Shown here: piece after piece, positions 16,726 through 25,484 of the stretch | Position numbering within the stretch: the stretch's first letter is position 1 | Layout of the letters: each line of letters starts with the position of its first letter | Assembly (NCBI RefSeq): GCF_012641745.1 | Contig: NZ_WEHZ01000032.1 | Coordinates: forward strand, 1-53,751 | Source of the DNA: Pseudoalteromonas peptidolytica | GTDB lineage: Bacteria > Pseudomonadota > Gammaproteobacteria > Enterobacterales > Alteromonadaceae | Reading direction: 5' to 3' | Length of the DNA stretch: 53,751 nt | Made by a program: the position numbers and the translations under genes | The notes under the pieces: model-generated | What the model was told of the DNA's origin: nothing | Databases searched by the model: none | Seen by the model: the letters and a program-made list of their open reading frames with translations, nothing else

Positions 16726-17415
16726 ATGTCACGTAAAGTACTTGTAGTTGATGATGAAGCACCGATCAGAGAGATGTTGGTGTTTGTATTAGAACAAAAT
16801 GGTTTTCAAGCAATTGAAGCTGAAGACTATGATTCAGCGGTGGCTGCTATGGTTGAGCCATACCCCGATATGGTACTGCTTGACTGGATGCTTCCTGGGG
16901 GCAGTGGCATTCAAATCGCTAAAAAATTCAAGCAAAGTGAATACACTCGTCAGATACCAATCATCATGCTTACAGCGCGAGGTGAGGAAGAAGACAAAGT
17001 GAAAGGATTGGAAGTTGGTGCGGACGATTACGTGACAAAACCTTTCTCTCCAAAAGAGCTTATGGCTCGAATCAAAGCGGTGATGCGACGGGTGTCTCCC
17101 ACTTCTCTTGAAGAAGCAATAGAAGTTCATGGCTTGCGCCTTGATCCGATATCCCACCGTGTTACTTCTGCTGGTACTGAGCTTGATATGGGACCGACAG
17201 AGTTTCGATTATTACACTTTTTCATGACACACCCCGAGCGTGTTTACAGCCGAGAGCAATTGCTTGATCATGTATGGGGAACGAATGTCTATGTTGAAGA
17301 TCGCACTGTTGATGTACATATTCGACGGCTGCGAAAAGCGATTGCACCTCTAGGCCATGATCGTTTGGTGCAAACCGTGCGTGGTGCAGGTTACCGTTTT
17401 TCGAGTAAACTGTAA
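16726..17415 (+). CDS. phoB: Phosphate regulon response regulator PhoB
   Basis: An OmpR-family transcription factor activated by PhoR under phosphate limitation. The start at 16726 (MSRKVLVVDDEAPIREML) gives 229 residues, the usual PhoB length; the frame further upstream runs through the Pho box and is not used. The receiver (1-120) has Asp9, Asp10, phospho-accepting Asp53 (LLDWMLPG), Thr83 and Lys105 (DYVTKPFS). The winged-helix domain (about 130-227) ends RLVQTVRGAGYRFSSKL. phoR follows 38 bases later. Confidence 0.97.
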   Translation: MSRKVLVVDDEAPIREMLVFVLEQNGFQAIEAEDYDSAVAAMVEPYPDMVLLDWMLPGGSGIQIAKKFKQSEYTRQIPIIMLTARGEEEDKVKGLEVGADDYVTKPFSPKELMARIKAVMRRVSPTSLEEAIEVHGLRLDPISHRVTSAGTELDMGPTEFRLLHFFMTHPERVYSREQLLDHVWGTNVYVEDRTVDVHIRRLRKAIAPLGHDRLVQTVRGAGYRFSSKL

Positions 17416-17453
17416 TTGGTACTCCAAAAGAAGCTATATTGTATGGCTTCTAA

Positions 17454-18794
17454 ATGGATTTCTTTATGTATCGAGTAATTGATAAGCAGGCGTTAACTAG
17501 ACGCCTGTTTTTGTATTTCTTACCTTTAGCGCTTATTGGTTATTTACTCAGTGCGCCTTTTCTATTTCTTTTCATTGGTGCCTTCGTTTTATTGGTTTGG
17601 CATTACAAGCAGCTTTATCGTTTAAGTGATTGGCTGATCAACCAGCGCAGCTTCAATCCGCCTGAGGGCAAAGGAGCGTGGGAGCAAGTTTTTGAAGGGA
17701 TATATCAGCTACAACAGCGAAATCGTAAAAAACGCAATGAATTAGCTGAGCTGATCCGTCGCTTTCGAGAAGGCGCTGAAGCTATCCCTGATGCGGTTGT
17801 CGTATTACAACAAGATTTGAGCATCGTGTGGTGTAATCAGCTCGCGTTGAAAGTGCTCGGATTACAATGGCCGACAGATCATGGTCAGAGGCTAGATAAC
17901 CTTATCCGAGATCCCAAGTTTGTAAAGTATATGAATGAGCATCGTTTTGATGAAGCGTTAGAGCTCGACACTGGACTTGCACATGAGCAAGTATTGGAGA
18001 TCCGAGTTATGCCTTATGCTGAACAGCTGATGCTGGTGGCACGGGATGTGAGTCGGCTAAAGCAGCTTGAGCAGATGCGCAAAGACTTCGTCGCTAACGT
18101 TTCTCATGAACTACGAACGCCTTTAACTGTGATGGCTGGCTATTTAGAAATGATGGACAGCGATAATATGCCTCCGCCAGCAATGTGGGCTAAAGCTCAT
18201 GGCACCATGATAGACCAATGTAAACGAATGGATAGTCTCGTCAATCAGCTACTTTCTCTATCTCGCATCGAGGGAGCTAGGAAGCAAGATAATGATAAAG
18301 CTGTCAATATTCCAGCTATGTTAGAGTTGATCCACACCGAGGCTAAGTCTCTCAACCAAGACAAAGGACATACACTAACGTTTGATATTGATCAGACATT
18401 AGATATCAAAGGGGCGGCGGATGAATTGCGTAGCGCATTCTCAAATTTAGTGTTTAATGCTATCCACTATACCAAGCCTAATGGTCGGATCCATGTGCGG
18501 TGGTACCTTGAAGATGAAAAACCAACATTTTGTGTAATAGACAATGGTGACGGTATTGCACCGGAACATATCAATCGCCTCACTGAGCGCTTTTATCGTG
18601 TCGATAAGGCACGCAGTAGAAAAACTGGTGGCTCAGGACTCGGTTTGGCTATTACCAAACATGTGCTTTCTCGACATGATTCAGCGCTTCGCATCGAGAG
18701 TAAAGTCGGTGAAGGTTCTCGATTTTGGTTTTCTTTTTCAAAGCAAAAACGCATTTTTATGACAAATGATGAAAGTCATAAAAGTGTAATTTAA
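17454..18794 (+). CDS. phoR: Phosphate regulon sensor histidine kinase PhoR
   Basis: An inner-membrane kinase of 446 residues partnering PhoB. Two closely spaced N-terminal helices (about 17-50) have no periplasmic sensor domain between them, as in E. coli PhoR. A PAS domain spans about 105-200, HisKA has His218 (VANVSHELRTPLT), and HATPase_c (about 320-430) has DNGDGI and GGSGLGLAI. The start at 17454 has no clear ribosome-binding site; the ATG at 17466 (MYRVIDKQ) is an equally possible start. The last codons overlap a possible Pho box of the next gene. Confidence 0.95.
   Translation: MDFFMYRVIDKQALTRRLFLYFLPLALIGYLLSAPFLFLFIGAFVLLVWHYKQLYRLSDWLINQRSFNPPEGKGAWEQVFEGIYQLQQRNRKKRNELAELIRRFREGAEAIPDAVVVLQQDLSIVWCNQLALKVLGLQWPTDHGQRLDNLIRDPKFVKYMNEHRFDEALELDTGLAHEQVLEIRVMPYAEQLMLVARDVSRLKQLEQMRKDFVANVSHELRTPLTVMAGYLEMMDSDNMPPPAMWAKAHGTMIDQCKRMDSLVNQLLSLSRIEGARKQDNDKAVNIPAMLELIHTEAKSLNQDKGHTLTFDIDQTLDIKGAADELRSAFSNLVFNAIHYTKPNGRIHVRWYLEDEKPTFCVIDNGDGIAPEHINRLTERFYRVDKARSRKTGGSGLGLAITKHVLSRHDSALRIESKVGEGSRFWFSFSKQKRIFMTNDESHKSVI
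18773..18790 (+). promoter_or_regulatory. Possible Pho box before the PstS-like gene
   Basis: AAGTCATAAAAGTGTAATTT (from about 18773) has both half-sites of a PhoB box in degraded form and lies about 85-100 bases before the PstS-like start, overlapping the end of phoR. Weaker than the phoB site. Confidence 0.5.
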
Positions 18795-18871
18795 AGGTAA
18801 TTTTATTGTCATTTTATCGCTGCACAATGAGCAGCGTAAAATAACTGGGACCAACAATTGGAGTGACCCCA

Positions 18872-19840
18872 ATGAAATTTAAAAGCTTAGTTGCCGCAAT
18901 GGGTGTGGCCGTTACTACATTAGTTTCTACTCAAGTATCTGCATTAGATGAAAAGTTACCTGAGTATAATAAAACCAGCGGTATCTCAGGAAACTTCTCA
19001 TCAGTTGGTTCTGATACGCTTGCAAATATGATGACGTTTTGGGCAGAAGAGTATAAAAGAATATACCCTAACGTTAACATCCAAATTCAAGCGGCAGGAT
19101 CATCTACTGCGCCTCCAGCATTGACAGAAGCAACGGCAAACTTCGGTCCAATGAGTCGTAAGATGAAGTCAAAAGAGATTGAGGCTTTTGAAAAGCGCTA
19201 TGGTTATAAACCGACAGAAGTTCGTGTGGCAATTGATGCACTTGCCGTATTTGTACACAAAGATAACCCAATCGAAGGTCTAACGATTGAGCAAGTAGAT
19301 TCTATTTTCTCATCAACCCGTAAGTGTGGTGCTCAAGCGCAAGCAAATCGTTGGAGTGATATCGGCTTGACTGGAGATTGGGCTGCCAAAGACATCCAGC
19401 TATATGGTCGTAACTCAGTGTCTGGAACATATGGATACTTCAAGAAAAAAGCATTATGTAAGGGGGATTTTCGCAATAATGTAAATGAGCAACCAGGCTC
19501 TGCTTCTGTGGTACAGTCTATCTCTTCTTCAGTGAACGCGATTGGTTACTCTGGTATTGGTTATAAAACTTCGGGTGTACGTACTGTACCTTTGTCTAAA
19601 AAGGGTACGAATTATGTTGACGCAACACTTGAAAATGTAGCTCAAGGAAAATATCCACTGTCGCGTTTCTTATATCTATATGTTAACAAGCATCCAAACA
19701 AAGAATTATCACCGATTGAGGCCGAATTCTTAAAAATGGTACTTTCGAAAGAAGGCCAAAAAATCGTAGAGAAAGACGGCTATGTGCCAATGTCTAGTGA
19801 AATGGCTACGCGTGAGCTGAAAAAGCTAGGACTATTATAA
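18872..19840 (+). CDS. pstS: PstS-family phosphate-binding protein
   Basis: A periplasmic binding protein of 322 residues with a signal peptide ending VSA before LDEKLPEY. Phosphate-site segments of the PstS family are present: SVGSDTLANM near residue 45, AAGSSTAPPAL near 75 and GRNSVSGTYGYF near 185. I chose the ATG at 18872 because TTGGAG lies eight bases upstream and it opens directly on the signal peptide; a GTG at 18863 is in frame but worse placed. The gene is alone: pstC, pstA, pstB and phoU are not next to it, so the permease must be elsewhere, or this is a dedicated sensor or scavenging protein. Confidence 0.88.
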   Translation: MKFKSLVAAMGVAVTTLVSTQVSALDEKLPEYNKTSGISGNFSSVGSDTLANMMTFWAEEYKRIYPNVNIQIQAAGSSTAPPALTEATANFGPMSRKMKSKEIEAFEKRYGYKPTEVRVAIDALAVFVHKDNPIEGLTIEQVDSIFSSTRKCGAQAQANRWSDIGLTGDWAAKDIQLYGRNSVSGTYGYFKKKALCKGDFRNNVNEQPGSASVVQSISSSVNAIGYSGIGYKTSGVRTVPLSKKGTNYVDATLENVAQGKYPLSRFLYLYVNKHPNKELSPIEAEFLKMVLSKEGQKIVEKDGYVPMSSEMATRELKKLGLL

Positions 19841-19873
19841 TCCCAACCAAATAGCCAAGTACTTGTTGTTATT

Positions 19874-19900
19874 AATGCCGCTTTCATGCGGCATTTTTTG
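19874..19900 (+). terminator. Intrinsic terminator after the PstS-like gene
   Basis: AATGCCGC/GCGGCATT stem with a TTTCAT loop followed by TTTT. It separates the PstS-like gene from the chemoreceptor. Confidence 0.88.
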
Positions 19901-20046
19901 TTGCTACAACTCAATGTCCCCTTATTAAATAATTTGTCTAAATATTCATCTTAACGCAGCAAAAAAGCTGGAAATATTCTATATTTAGTTAAAATTTATA
20001 ATAAATCAGTCGATAATGAACTCGTCTTACTTCAAAAGGTGTATAT

Positions 20047-21669
20047 ATGAGTCTAGGTACTGCTTTTGCTGATCTAAGTATCACCAAAAAGATCCATGCA
20101 ATAACGCTCGTTGCGGTTATCGCTTTTGTGGTTATCGTGTTTGTTAACTATAACGCTATAAGTTCTAATCAGAGGGCACTTAATGAGCTGGAACAGCAAA
20201 CATATAAAATCCTGAACCTAACAACGGAGAATGCCAATAAATTACAAAATTTAGATGAGTTGTTCACGCAGGCGGTCACTTTTGGCGATGCTGAATTATT
20301 AGATAAAGCAAAAGAGCATCGGCAACAGATCCAAGATAATCTGCAGAAAATAAATGAAATCCAAAGTGGGTTTATACCATCAGATAACAGAGATGAACTT
20401 ACTCAGTATGCAAAAATTGCGCAGCGAATTGCATCAGGCATGATTGACGGAACCGCTGATTTTACCCGCATTCAAGAAGACGCTAAAAACAAAACTGCAA
20501 TTTATGAAGCACTGGTAAAAGATTTTACGACCGCCAAAGAAAATGCGAATGACCGCTTTGTTGAGTTGTTACAAAATACAGAAGCTCGCTCCTCAAATGC
20601 CCTAACTATCATGTTAATTGTGGCTGTTATCTCGTTAATCGTGCTGATTTTACTCGCTGTTATCATCGCGCGGGGCATAGGTAACTCAGCTAAAGATGCA
20701 GCCCAAAATCTTAAGTTACTCGCTCAAGGTCAAGGGTCATTATCTACTACTTTGAATGTTCGATCTCACGATGAGATTGGCCAAGTATCAATAAACTTTA
20801 ATGATTTTGTAGGCCTACTTAAAGGGGCAGTTGTTGAAGTGATGAATGTAGTTGAGCCGTTAATGCAGGACTCAAGTCGCTTGGTTAAAGGCATGGAAAA
20901 AGCGGAAGGTGCTACCAATCAACAAACGCATGATGCTGAAGTGGTGCGTCAATCAATGGAAGAGATGCGCTTAAGCGTTGGTGATATTTCCAACTCGGCA
21001 TCACAGGCATCTGATGCTGCTCAGCTTGCTGAGCAGGAAGTTGAGCAGAGTAAGCGTCAAATACAAGTATCAGTAAATGAATCTCAAGCTCTGAGTGAAG
21101 AGATCAATCATGCAGCAGAAACCATTAATAAGCTCGCTGATGATACTCAAAATGTGACACAAATACTGAATGTTATTACGTCAATTGCTGAGCAGACTAA
21201 CTTGCTTGCTCTCAATGCTGCAATAGAGGCGGCACGCGCCGGTGAGCAAGGGAGAGGCTTTGCGGTTGTTGCTGACGAAGTAAGAGAGCTGGCTTCTCGA
21301 ACTGCTAAGTCAACGAATGAGATCAGGGAACTACTCAATGTCTTAACAGAAGCTGCCAATCAAGCGGTTAAGGCGATGACAAGTGCCAGTAGTATGGCCA
21401 TTAATAATGCAGAAGCAGCCGCGCAAACAGGACAGTCAATTGAGCAAATTGCCGAACAAATTTTATCTATAAATAGTATGAATGGTCAGATTGCAGCAGC
21501 AACAGAGGAGCAAACTTCGGTTGCTGCGATGGTTGTGAATAATGTAACTTCTATGCACCAATCTTTCCAAGACACGATGCAAGCGCTAAATGAAGTGCAG
21601 GATGTTGCTGAGAACCTGCATGTGTTGTCGGATAACTTAAAAGATGCAACCTCTAAATTTAGAGTATAG
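20047..21669 (+). CDS. Methyl-accepting chemotaxis protein
   Basis: A 540-residue inner-membrane chemoreceptor. TM1 (about 16-36) and TM2 (about 186-208) enclose a periplasmic, mainly helical sensor of about 150 residues with no Cache motif that I recognise. HAMP spans about 210-262, and the signalling domain 290-540 carries the conserved tip IAEQTNLLALNAAIEAARAG. There is no C-terminal CheR/CheB pentapeptide. It lies between PstS-like genes, so phosphate or PstS-mediated taxis is a reasonable guess but unproven. It has its own terminator downstream. Confidence 0.93.
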   Translation: MSLGTAFADLSITKKIHAITLVAVIAFVVIVFVNYNAISSNQRALNELEQQTYKILNLTTENANKLQNLDELFTQAVTFGDAELLDKAKEHRQQIQDNLQKINEIQSGFIPSDNRDELTQYAKIAQRIASGMIDGTADFTRIQEDAKNKTAIYEALVKDFTTAKENANDRFVELLQNTEARSSNALTIMLIVAVISLIVLILLAVIIARGIGNSAKDAAQNLKLLAQGQGSLSTTLNVRSHDEIGQVSINFNDFVGLLKGAVVEVMNVVEPLMQDSSRLVKGMEKAEGATNQQTHDAEVVRQSMEEMRLSVGDISNSASQASDAAQLAEQEVEQSKRQIQVSVNESQALSEEINHAAETINKLADDTQNVTQILNVITSIAEQTNLLALNAAIEAARAGEQGRGFAVVADEVRELASRTAKSTNEIRELLNVLTEAANQAVKAMTSASSMAINNAEAAAQTGQSIEQIAEQILSINSMNGQIAAATEEQTSVAAMVVNNVTSMHQSFQDTMQALNEVQDVAENLHVLSDNLKDATSKFRV

Positions 21670-21693
21670 AGGTAATGTAACTACCACAAAATA

Positions 21694-21724
21694 AAAAACA
21701 GCCACTTAAGTGGCTGTTTTTTAT
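21694..21724 (+). terminator. Intrinsic terminator after the chemoreceptor gene
   Basis: AAAAAACAGCCACTTAAGTG folds back on itself with GGCTGTTTTTT, forming a long perfect stem with A and T runs on each side. It abuts the left end of the inverted-repeat element at 21725. Confidence 0.9.
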
Positions 21725-22010
21725 TTAACCTGAGCTCAGGGTAAGAAGTTAGTTAATCAACTAAAATACCCAAGCTCATAGGCATAATATCATTCTGGCC
21801 AGTTTTAGCGCTAACTGAGTTAAATTCACTTCCAATAGTCCGCTATTGGTGCGTAATACCAATTGCCTTGTCTGCAGGATGTAGATACCTTAGCGAGAGC
21901 AGGACGCGGAAGCGGTATTTCCCTAAAACTCTTTGGCTAGATAAGTAAAAAACTAAGCTGTGATTTAGCAACAATGAGTTGGAACATGTCTTATCCAAAT
22001 CTCAGGTTAA
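21725..22010. repeat. MITE-like element with TTAACCTGAG termini
   Basis: TTAACCTGAGCTCAGGGTAAG at the left end is matched in inverse by CTTATCCAAATCTCAGGTTAA at the right end (10 bp perfect, then imperfect). The 286-bp interior has no ORF and contains AATACCAATT. The outer 20 bases resemble those of the element at 42077-42176. Its position between convergent genes (chemoreceptor and small PstS-like protein) is typical of non-autonomous elements. Confidence 0.6.
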
Positions 22011-22025
22011 ATCGCTTAACCCACA

Positions 22026-22433
22026 TTAGTACTTCCCAACTACTTTGACCGCGTCCGTCACTTTGCTTGCGTCAATATAGCCTATCGCATCAGCATTTTT
22101 TGAGACAAATTCAATGATTGCTTGGTCGTTAGCTAGTTTTTTTGGTGGTGTCCCTTTACCTGTAAATACGAGCTTAGACCAATGCGCATTTAGCTGAGAA
22201 CTTGATTTACCGATTACTTTGTCGTTGAACTCATCAAATGTCGCATTGCCATCTTGATTGACTGGGTTTGCACTGCTGCCATCAGCAAATGACTTGCTTT
22301 TGCCAAGATACAGCTTTTTTATCACAGCCTCGTCTACGCTTGTATTGTTGGCTGTATTAACAATAACGGCGATATCAGCAAGTGCTATTTGACTGCTCAG
22401 CAGCAGACCTAAAGTTATAATTTTCTTAATCAT
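22026..22433 (-). CDS. Small PstS-like phosphate-binding protein
   Basis: A 135-residue secreted protein with signal peptide MIKKIITLGLLLSSQIALA followed by DIAVIVNTANN. The body has the short PstS-like fold signature (IKKLYLGKSKSFADGSSANP, then a WSKLVFTGKGTPPKKL stretch and VSKNADAIGYI), about half the size of a full PstS, as in small substrate-binding-like proteins encoded beside porins. GAGGT precedes the ATG, and the gene starts 12 bases after the porin stop, so the two are an operon. Function is likely periplasmic anion (phosphate) handling; direct phosphate binding is inferred. Confidence 0.82.
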   Translation of the reverse strand: MIKKIITLGLLLSSQIALADIAVIVNTANNTSVDEAVIKKLYLGKSKSFADGSSANPVNQDGNATFDEFNDKVIGKSSSQLNAHWSKLVFTGKGTPPKKLANDQAIIEFVSKNADAIGYIDASKVTDAVKVVGKY

Positions 22434-22445
22434 GTGCGACCTCTA

Positions 22446-23639
22446 TTAGAATACTAAATCGATACCGAAGCTTAACAATTCAACTTTTTGATCCGTTAGC
22501 TGGTTGTCAAATTGATTTAATTCAACTTTGAATGCCGCTGATGGATGAAAGTCGTATCGCGCTCCAACACTCCAGGTTTCAGACTCAGCTCGGGCATCCG
22601 AAAGCGCGCCATTTACAAGCGTTTGTAAGTAAGGTGCATTTGGATTAGTTGGATCTGTAGTAACAGGAATTGTGACACCATTAGGTGCTGTGATCGTAAG
22701 TGGAACAGAATTAAACTCGTCGTTTGCATTCTTATCTTTGTTGTGTTCGTAAGTCAAATGTACAGTCCATTCATCCATTCGATAACCGACAGAAGCGTAA
22801 TACTGTTGCTGCTTTGCTAGTATGCTATCGTCTACTTCGAATTGTGTGAATTCAGCATCAAATAACACATCATTGTAATCAATAGAAATACCAAATGCGG
22901 CAAAATAGGCATCGTCTTTCTCGACGGCTAAATCTTCAGCTTGCTGCGTGAGACCATAGCCAGCCAGCCCCGCCAATAACCCTGAAAGCTCTGGACTGTT
23001 TGCTGCACTGATACTCGCTTCTGTAGCAAAATATGCCATGCGCATACTGAACCAATCACGACTAAGCGTCCAGTTGGCACCTACAGTGTTGTTCAACTCA
23101 GCTTCGTCAGAATAAGTAATCGCGATAATATCATCATCGACGCTACCCAATGCAAATTGTACTGTGCTATCCCACTGGCCTAAAGTGGCATTGTGAATGT
23201 AACTAAGCCCGTTATATGTACTAAAGCTGAGGTTGTAGACAGACTGAGGTGGCTTTATCCAGCGGTAAGCATAACCTACATCCAGAAAATCAGAATATCG
23301 ATAAAACGGAATTCGCATTTTACCAGCGCTGATCTGTGCGGAATCCGAAATAGTATAGGTTAAATATGCCCATTCGAACTCTGCATCAAAATCATTTGCT
23401 CCTCGGCCGACGATTTGTGCCGTAGCACTAAGGTTATCTTGCAAATCAGCCGCTAGCTGTAATGCAAATAAGCTACGATTTTCCATATCAAAATCGTTAT
23501 CGTAACCAAAAAGTGTATCATCACTATCCAGCGTTTGGCCGCCAATTATAGAGGCAAAACCATTAATTCTGATTTCAGCAGCGCTATTGAAACTTATTGT
23601 GCCTAGTGCTATCGCTAAAGCAATTGCTGATTTTTTCAT
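22446..23639 (-). CDS. Outer-membrane beta-barrel porin
   Basis: A 397-residue outer-membrane protein. The signal peptide MKKSAIALAIALGTISFNSAA precedes EIRINGFASIIGGQTL; alternating strands run throughout, and the chain ends in Phe (LSFGIDLVF). I chose the start at 23639 because GGGA lies six bases upstream and MKK opens a normal signal peptide; the ATG four codons earlier (MGIN) has no ribosome-binding site. It is cotranscribed with the small PstS-like protein. A role in uptake of phosphate or phosphorylated substrates is possible from context only. No clear Pho box is visible upstream. Confidence 0.85.
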   Translation of the reverse strand: MKKSAIALAIALGTISFNSAAEIRINGFASIIGGQTLDSDDTLFGYDNDFDMENRSLFALQLAADLQDNLSATAQIVGRGANDFDAEFEWAYLTYTISDSAQISAGKMRIPFYRYSDFLDVGYAYRWIKPPQSVYNLSFSTYNGLSYIHNATLGQWDSTVQFALGSVDDDIIAITYSDEAELNNTVGANWTLSRDWFSMRMAYFATEASISAANSPELSGLLAGLAGYGLTQQAEDLAVEKDDAYFAAFGISIDYNDVLFDAEFTQFEVDDSILAKQQQYYASVGYRMDEWTVHLTYEHNKDKNANDEFNSVPLTITAPNGVTIPVTTDPTNPNAPYLQTLVNGALSDARAESETWSVGARYDFHPSAAFKVELNQFDNQLTDQKVELLSFGIDLVF

Positions 23640-24102
23640 ATTGATTCCCATTTTCTTTGCAAAGAGTCATATTAAGAATGTGTACCTATAAAGGGTGATT
23701 CGCCGATTTAGTTCACATTACTTTGTCTTAGAGGTTAGTGTAAAAACTTGAAATAACAAGTTACTAACAATACATAACTGTGATAATCAAGCGCATAATT
23801 TCAATTACTAGGGTAATACCAATTTGACTTAATACTTGCTCAATTTGAAGGCGTAAATCTGACGCTAACCGCGTTAAAAATTTCTTATTTAGAACAACTA
23901 AATAGCAAAATTTTTGCCTGGTTATCGACAAGATTTTCTGGCTTCAAAATAGACCACTTAATTAAGATAATCGGTATAAGATACACTCACCTCATCTGAC
24001 CACTCAAATTGTATCGTAAATTATTCCAAGGTTACGAATAAAAAATAGCAGAAATAATGATAAAGCTTGGGGAAATAATAACTAGGAAGTACAAAGAGTA
24101 AG
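23640..24102. other. Intergenic region, mostly a repeat element
   Basis: The 463-bp spacer lies between the porin (minus) and the small lipoprotein (minus). It contains the MITE-like element at 23816-23977 and AT-rich flanks. The porin promoter should lie within 23660-23760, but I cannot assign it confidently. The overlapping minus frame 24021-24251 is not convincing. Confidence 0.5.
23816..23977. repeat. ATACCAATT-ended MITE-like repeat, copy A
   Basis: A 162-bp element starting ATACCAATTTGACTTAAT and ending TTAAGATAATCGGTAT, the termini being imperfect inverted repeats. The internal core (AGCAAAATTTTTGCCTG and GTTATCGACAAGATTTT) recurs at 25336-25485 and, inverted and truncated, at 52051-52136. 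Confidence 0.75.
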
Positions 24103-24336
24103 CTAGCGCTTACTCTTTGTGATTTTTTCGGCTTGTATTTTACAAGCATTATGCTGCTCAATGCACTTATCAGTACACAACTGTAATGACATTGTTTCTG
24201 GTGTATTTTGCATTTCACAGCTGCGTTCACATTGATAGTGCTGTTGAGCACATTGGTTTAATTCAGGTGAGAGTGTACTCGTACAACCAAGCATTGTGGA
24301 TGCTAAGACTAATAATATGAACACAGTTTTCATCAT
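24103..24336 (-). CDS. Small Cys-rich lipoprotein
   Basis: A 77-residue protein with a lipoprotein signal, MMKTVFILLVLASTMLGC, whose lipobox Cys18 would be acylated; the following residues do not force inner-membrane retention. The mature part contains six further Cys in a C-x6-C-x3-C, C-x3-C, C pattern (QCAQQHYQCERSCEM, LCTDKCIEQHNACK), suggesting disulfides or metal binding. AAGGA precedes two adjacent ATG codons, the second better spaced. It begins seven bases after panC and is probably cotranscribed. I do not recognise the family. Confidence 0.75.
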   Translation of the reverse strand: MMKTVFILLVLASTMLGCTSTLSPELNQCAQQHYQCERSCEMQNTPETMSLQLCTDKCIEQHNACKIQAEKITKSKR

Positions 24337-24342
24337 AAATCC

Positions 24343-25191
24343 TTAAAGGGAAACTTGTATATTGTCAATCAACCTGACTTTCCCAAGAAATGCAGCGGCA
24401 AGAATCACCAGCCTGTCATCTTCGAGTGTAGCAGGTCTTAGGGTATCTTTTTGACAAATATTGAAATAGTCCAACTTTAAGCCTTCATTATGTAGCATAT
24501 CTATGGCATTTTTTATGATCAGATCAAAGTCTTTTTCGCCTTGCTCTAGTGCTGAAGCTGCCTTTTTCAGTGCTTGAAAAAGTACTTTTGCCGTTTCTTT
24601 TTCTGACTCAGAGAGATAGCCATTCCTTGAGCTCATAGCAAGTCCTGATACCTCTCTTTGAGTTGGCACTCCGATGACTTCAACTGGAATAGAGAGATCT
24701 TTGACCATTGTTTTGATGACTTGTAATTGCTGAAAGTCTTTCTCACCAAAACAGGCGAAATCTGGCTGGACTAAATTAAATAGCTTAGTGACAACTGTCG
24801 CAACGCCACGAAAATGGCCAGGGCGCGCACCACCGCAATGACCTTCAGACACACCGGGGACGTCAACAAAGCTTTGTGCTTCCAGTCCGCTGGGATAAAT
24901 AGTATCAACGCTTGGGGTAAACAAAATATCGGTTTCTAGTTCTGCAAGTCCCTGTTTATCTTGTTCTAACGTACGAGGGTAGCTATCAAGATCTTCATTC
25001 GCACCAAATTGCATTGGATTAACAAAGATGCTAACGACAACTTTATCTGCGAGTGTTTTTGCTTTTTCTACCAAAGAGAAGTGACCTCGATGAAGGTTAC
25101 CCATTGTAGGTACGAAAGCGATACTTAACCCTTGTTGGCGCCACGCTTTAACTTGGCTTCGAAGAGACTTTATCTCAGTAACTGATTGCAT
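24343..25191 (-). CDS. panC: Pantothenate synthetase (pantoate--beta-alanine ligase)
   Basis: Joins pantoate and beta-alanine with ATP, the last step of pantothenate (vitamin B5) synthesis. The 282-residue protein has the nucleotidyltransferase signature VPTMGNLHRGHFSLVEKA (27-44), GEKDFQQLQVIKTMV (about 148-162) and the KMSKS-like LAMSSRNGYLS (about 182-192). Length is normal. No strong ribosome-binding site is seen. It is separated from panB by 293 bp that include a repeat element, unlike the compact panBC arrangement usual in relatives. Confidence 0.96.
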   Translation of the reverse strand: MQSVTEIKSLRSQVKAWRQQGLSIAFVPTMGNLHRGHFSLVEKAKTLADKVVVSIFVNPMQFGANEDLDSYPRTLEQDKQGLAELETDILFTPSVDTIYPSGLEAQSFVDVPGVSEGHCGGARPGHFRGVATVVTKLFNLVQPDFACFGEKDFQQLQVIKTMVKDLSIPVEVIGVPTQREVSGLAMSSRNGYLSESEKETAKVLFQALKKAASALEQGEKDFDLIIKNAIDMLHNEGLKLDYFNICQKDTLRPATLEDDRLVILAAAFLGKVRLIDNIQVSL

Positions 25192-25484
25192 GTTGTACTC
25201 TAACTTAAAAATAAATGTACCAATTCAATATTGGGCTGGAATTGGGGGGGAGCGGTGAATAGTGCACACCGCAAGTTATATCATTTTATCTTAATATCCG
25301 CCCAGTTTGAGGAAAAAAATTAGGTACCTACTACATTAACCGTTTTTTATTTAGAACAATTAAGTAGCAAAATTTTTGCCTGCATGTATAGATATAGGAG
25401 CTTTGGCGATAGTAAGCGCGCTAGCCATGTTATCGACAAGATTTCTTCGCCTCAAAATAGATCGTTTAATTAAGCTGGTTGATA
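25192..25484. other. panB-panC spacer
   Basis: A 293-bp gap inside what should be a tight operon. Its left half (25192-25330) is unique AT-rich sequence with a G run (about 25241-25249). Its right half is the repeat copy B. A separate promoter for panC may lie here, but none is clear. Confidence 0.5.

Noticed and set aside
24021..24251. Minus-strand ORF overlapping the small lipoprotein
   Set aside because: It is the shadow frame of the lipoprotein gene, which has a clear lipobox and ribosome-binding site; the shadow has neither.
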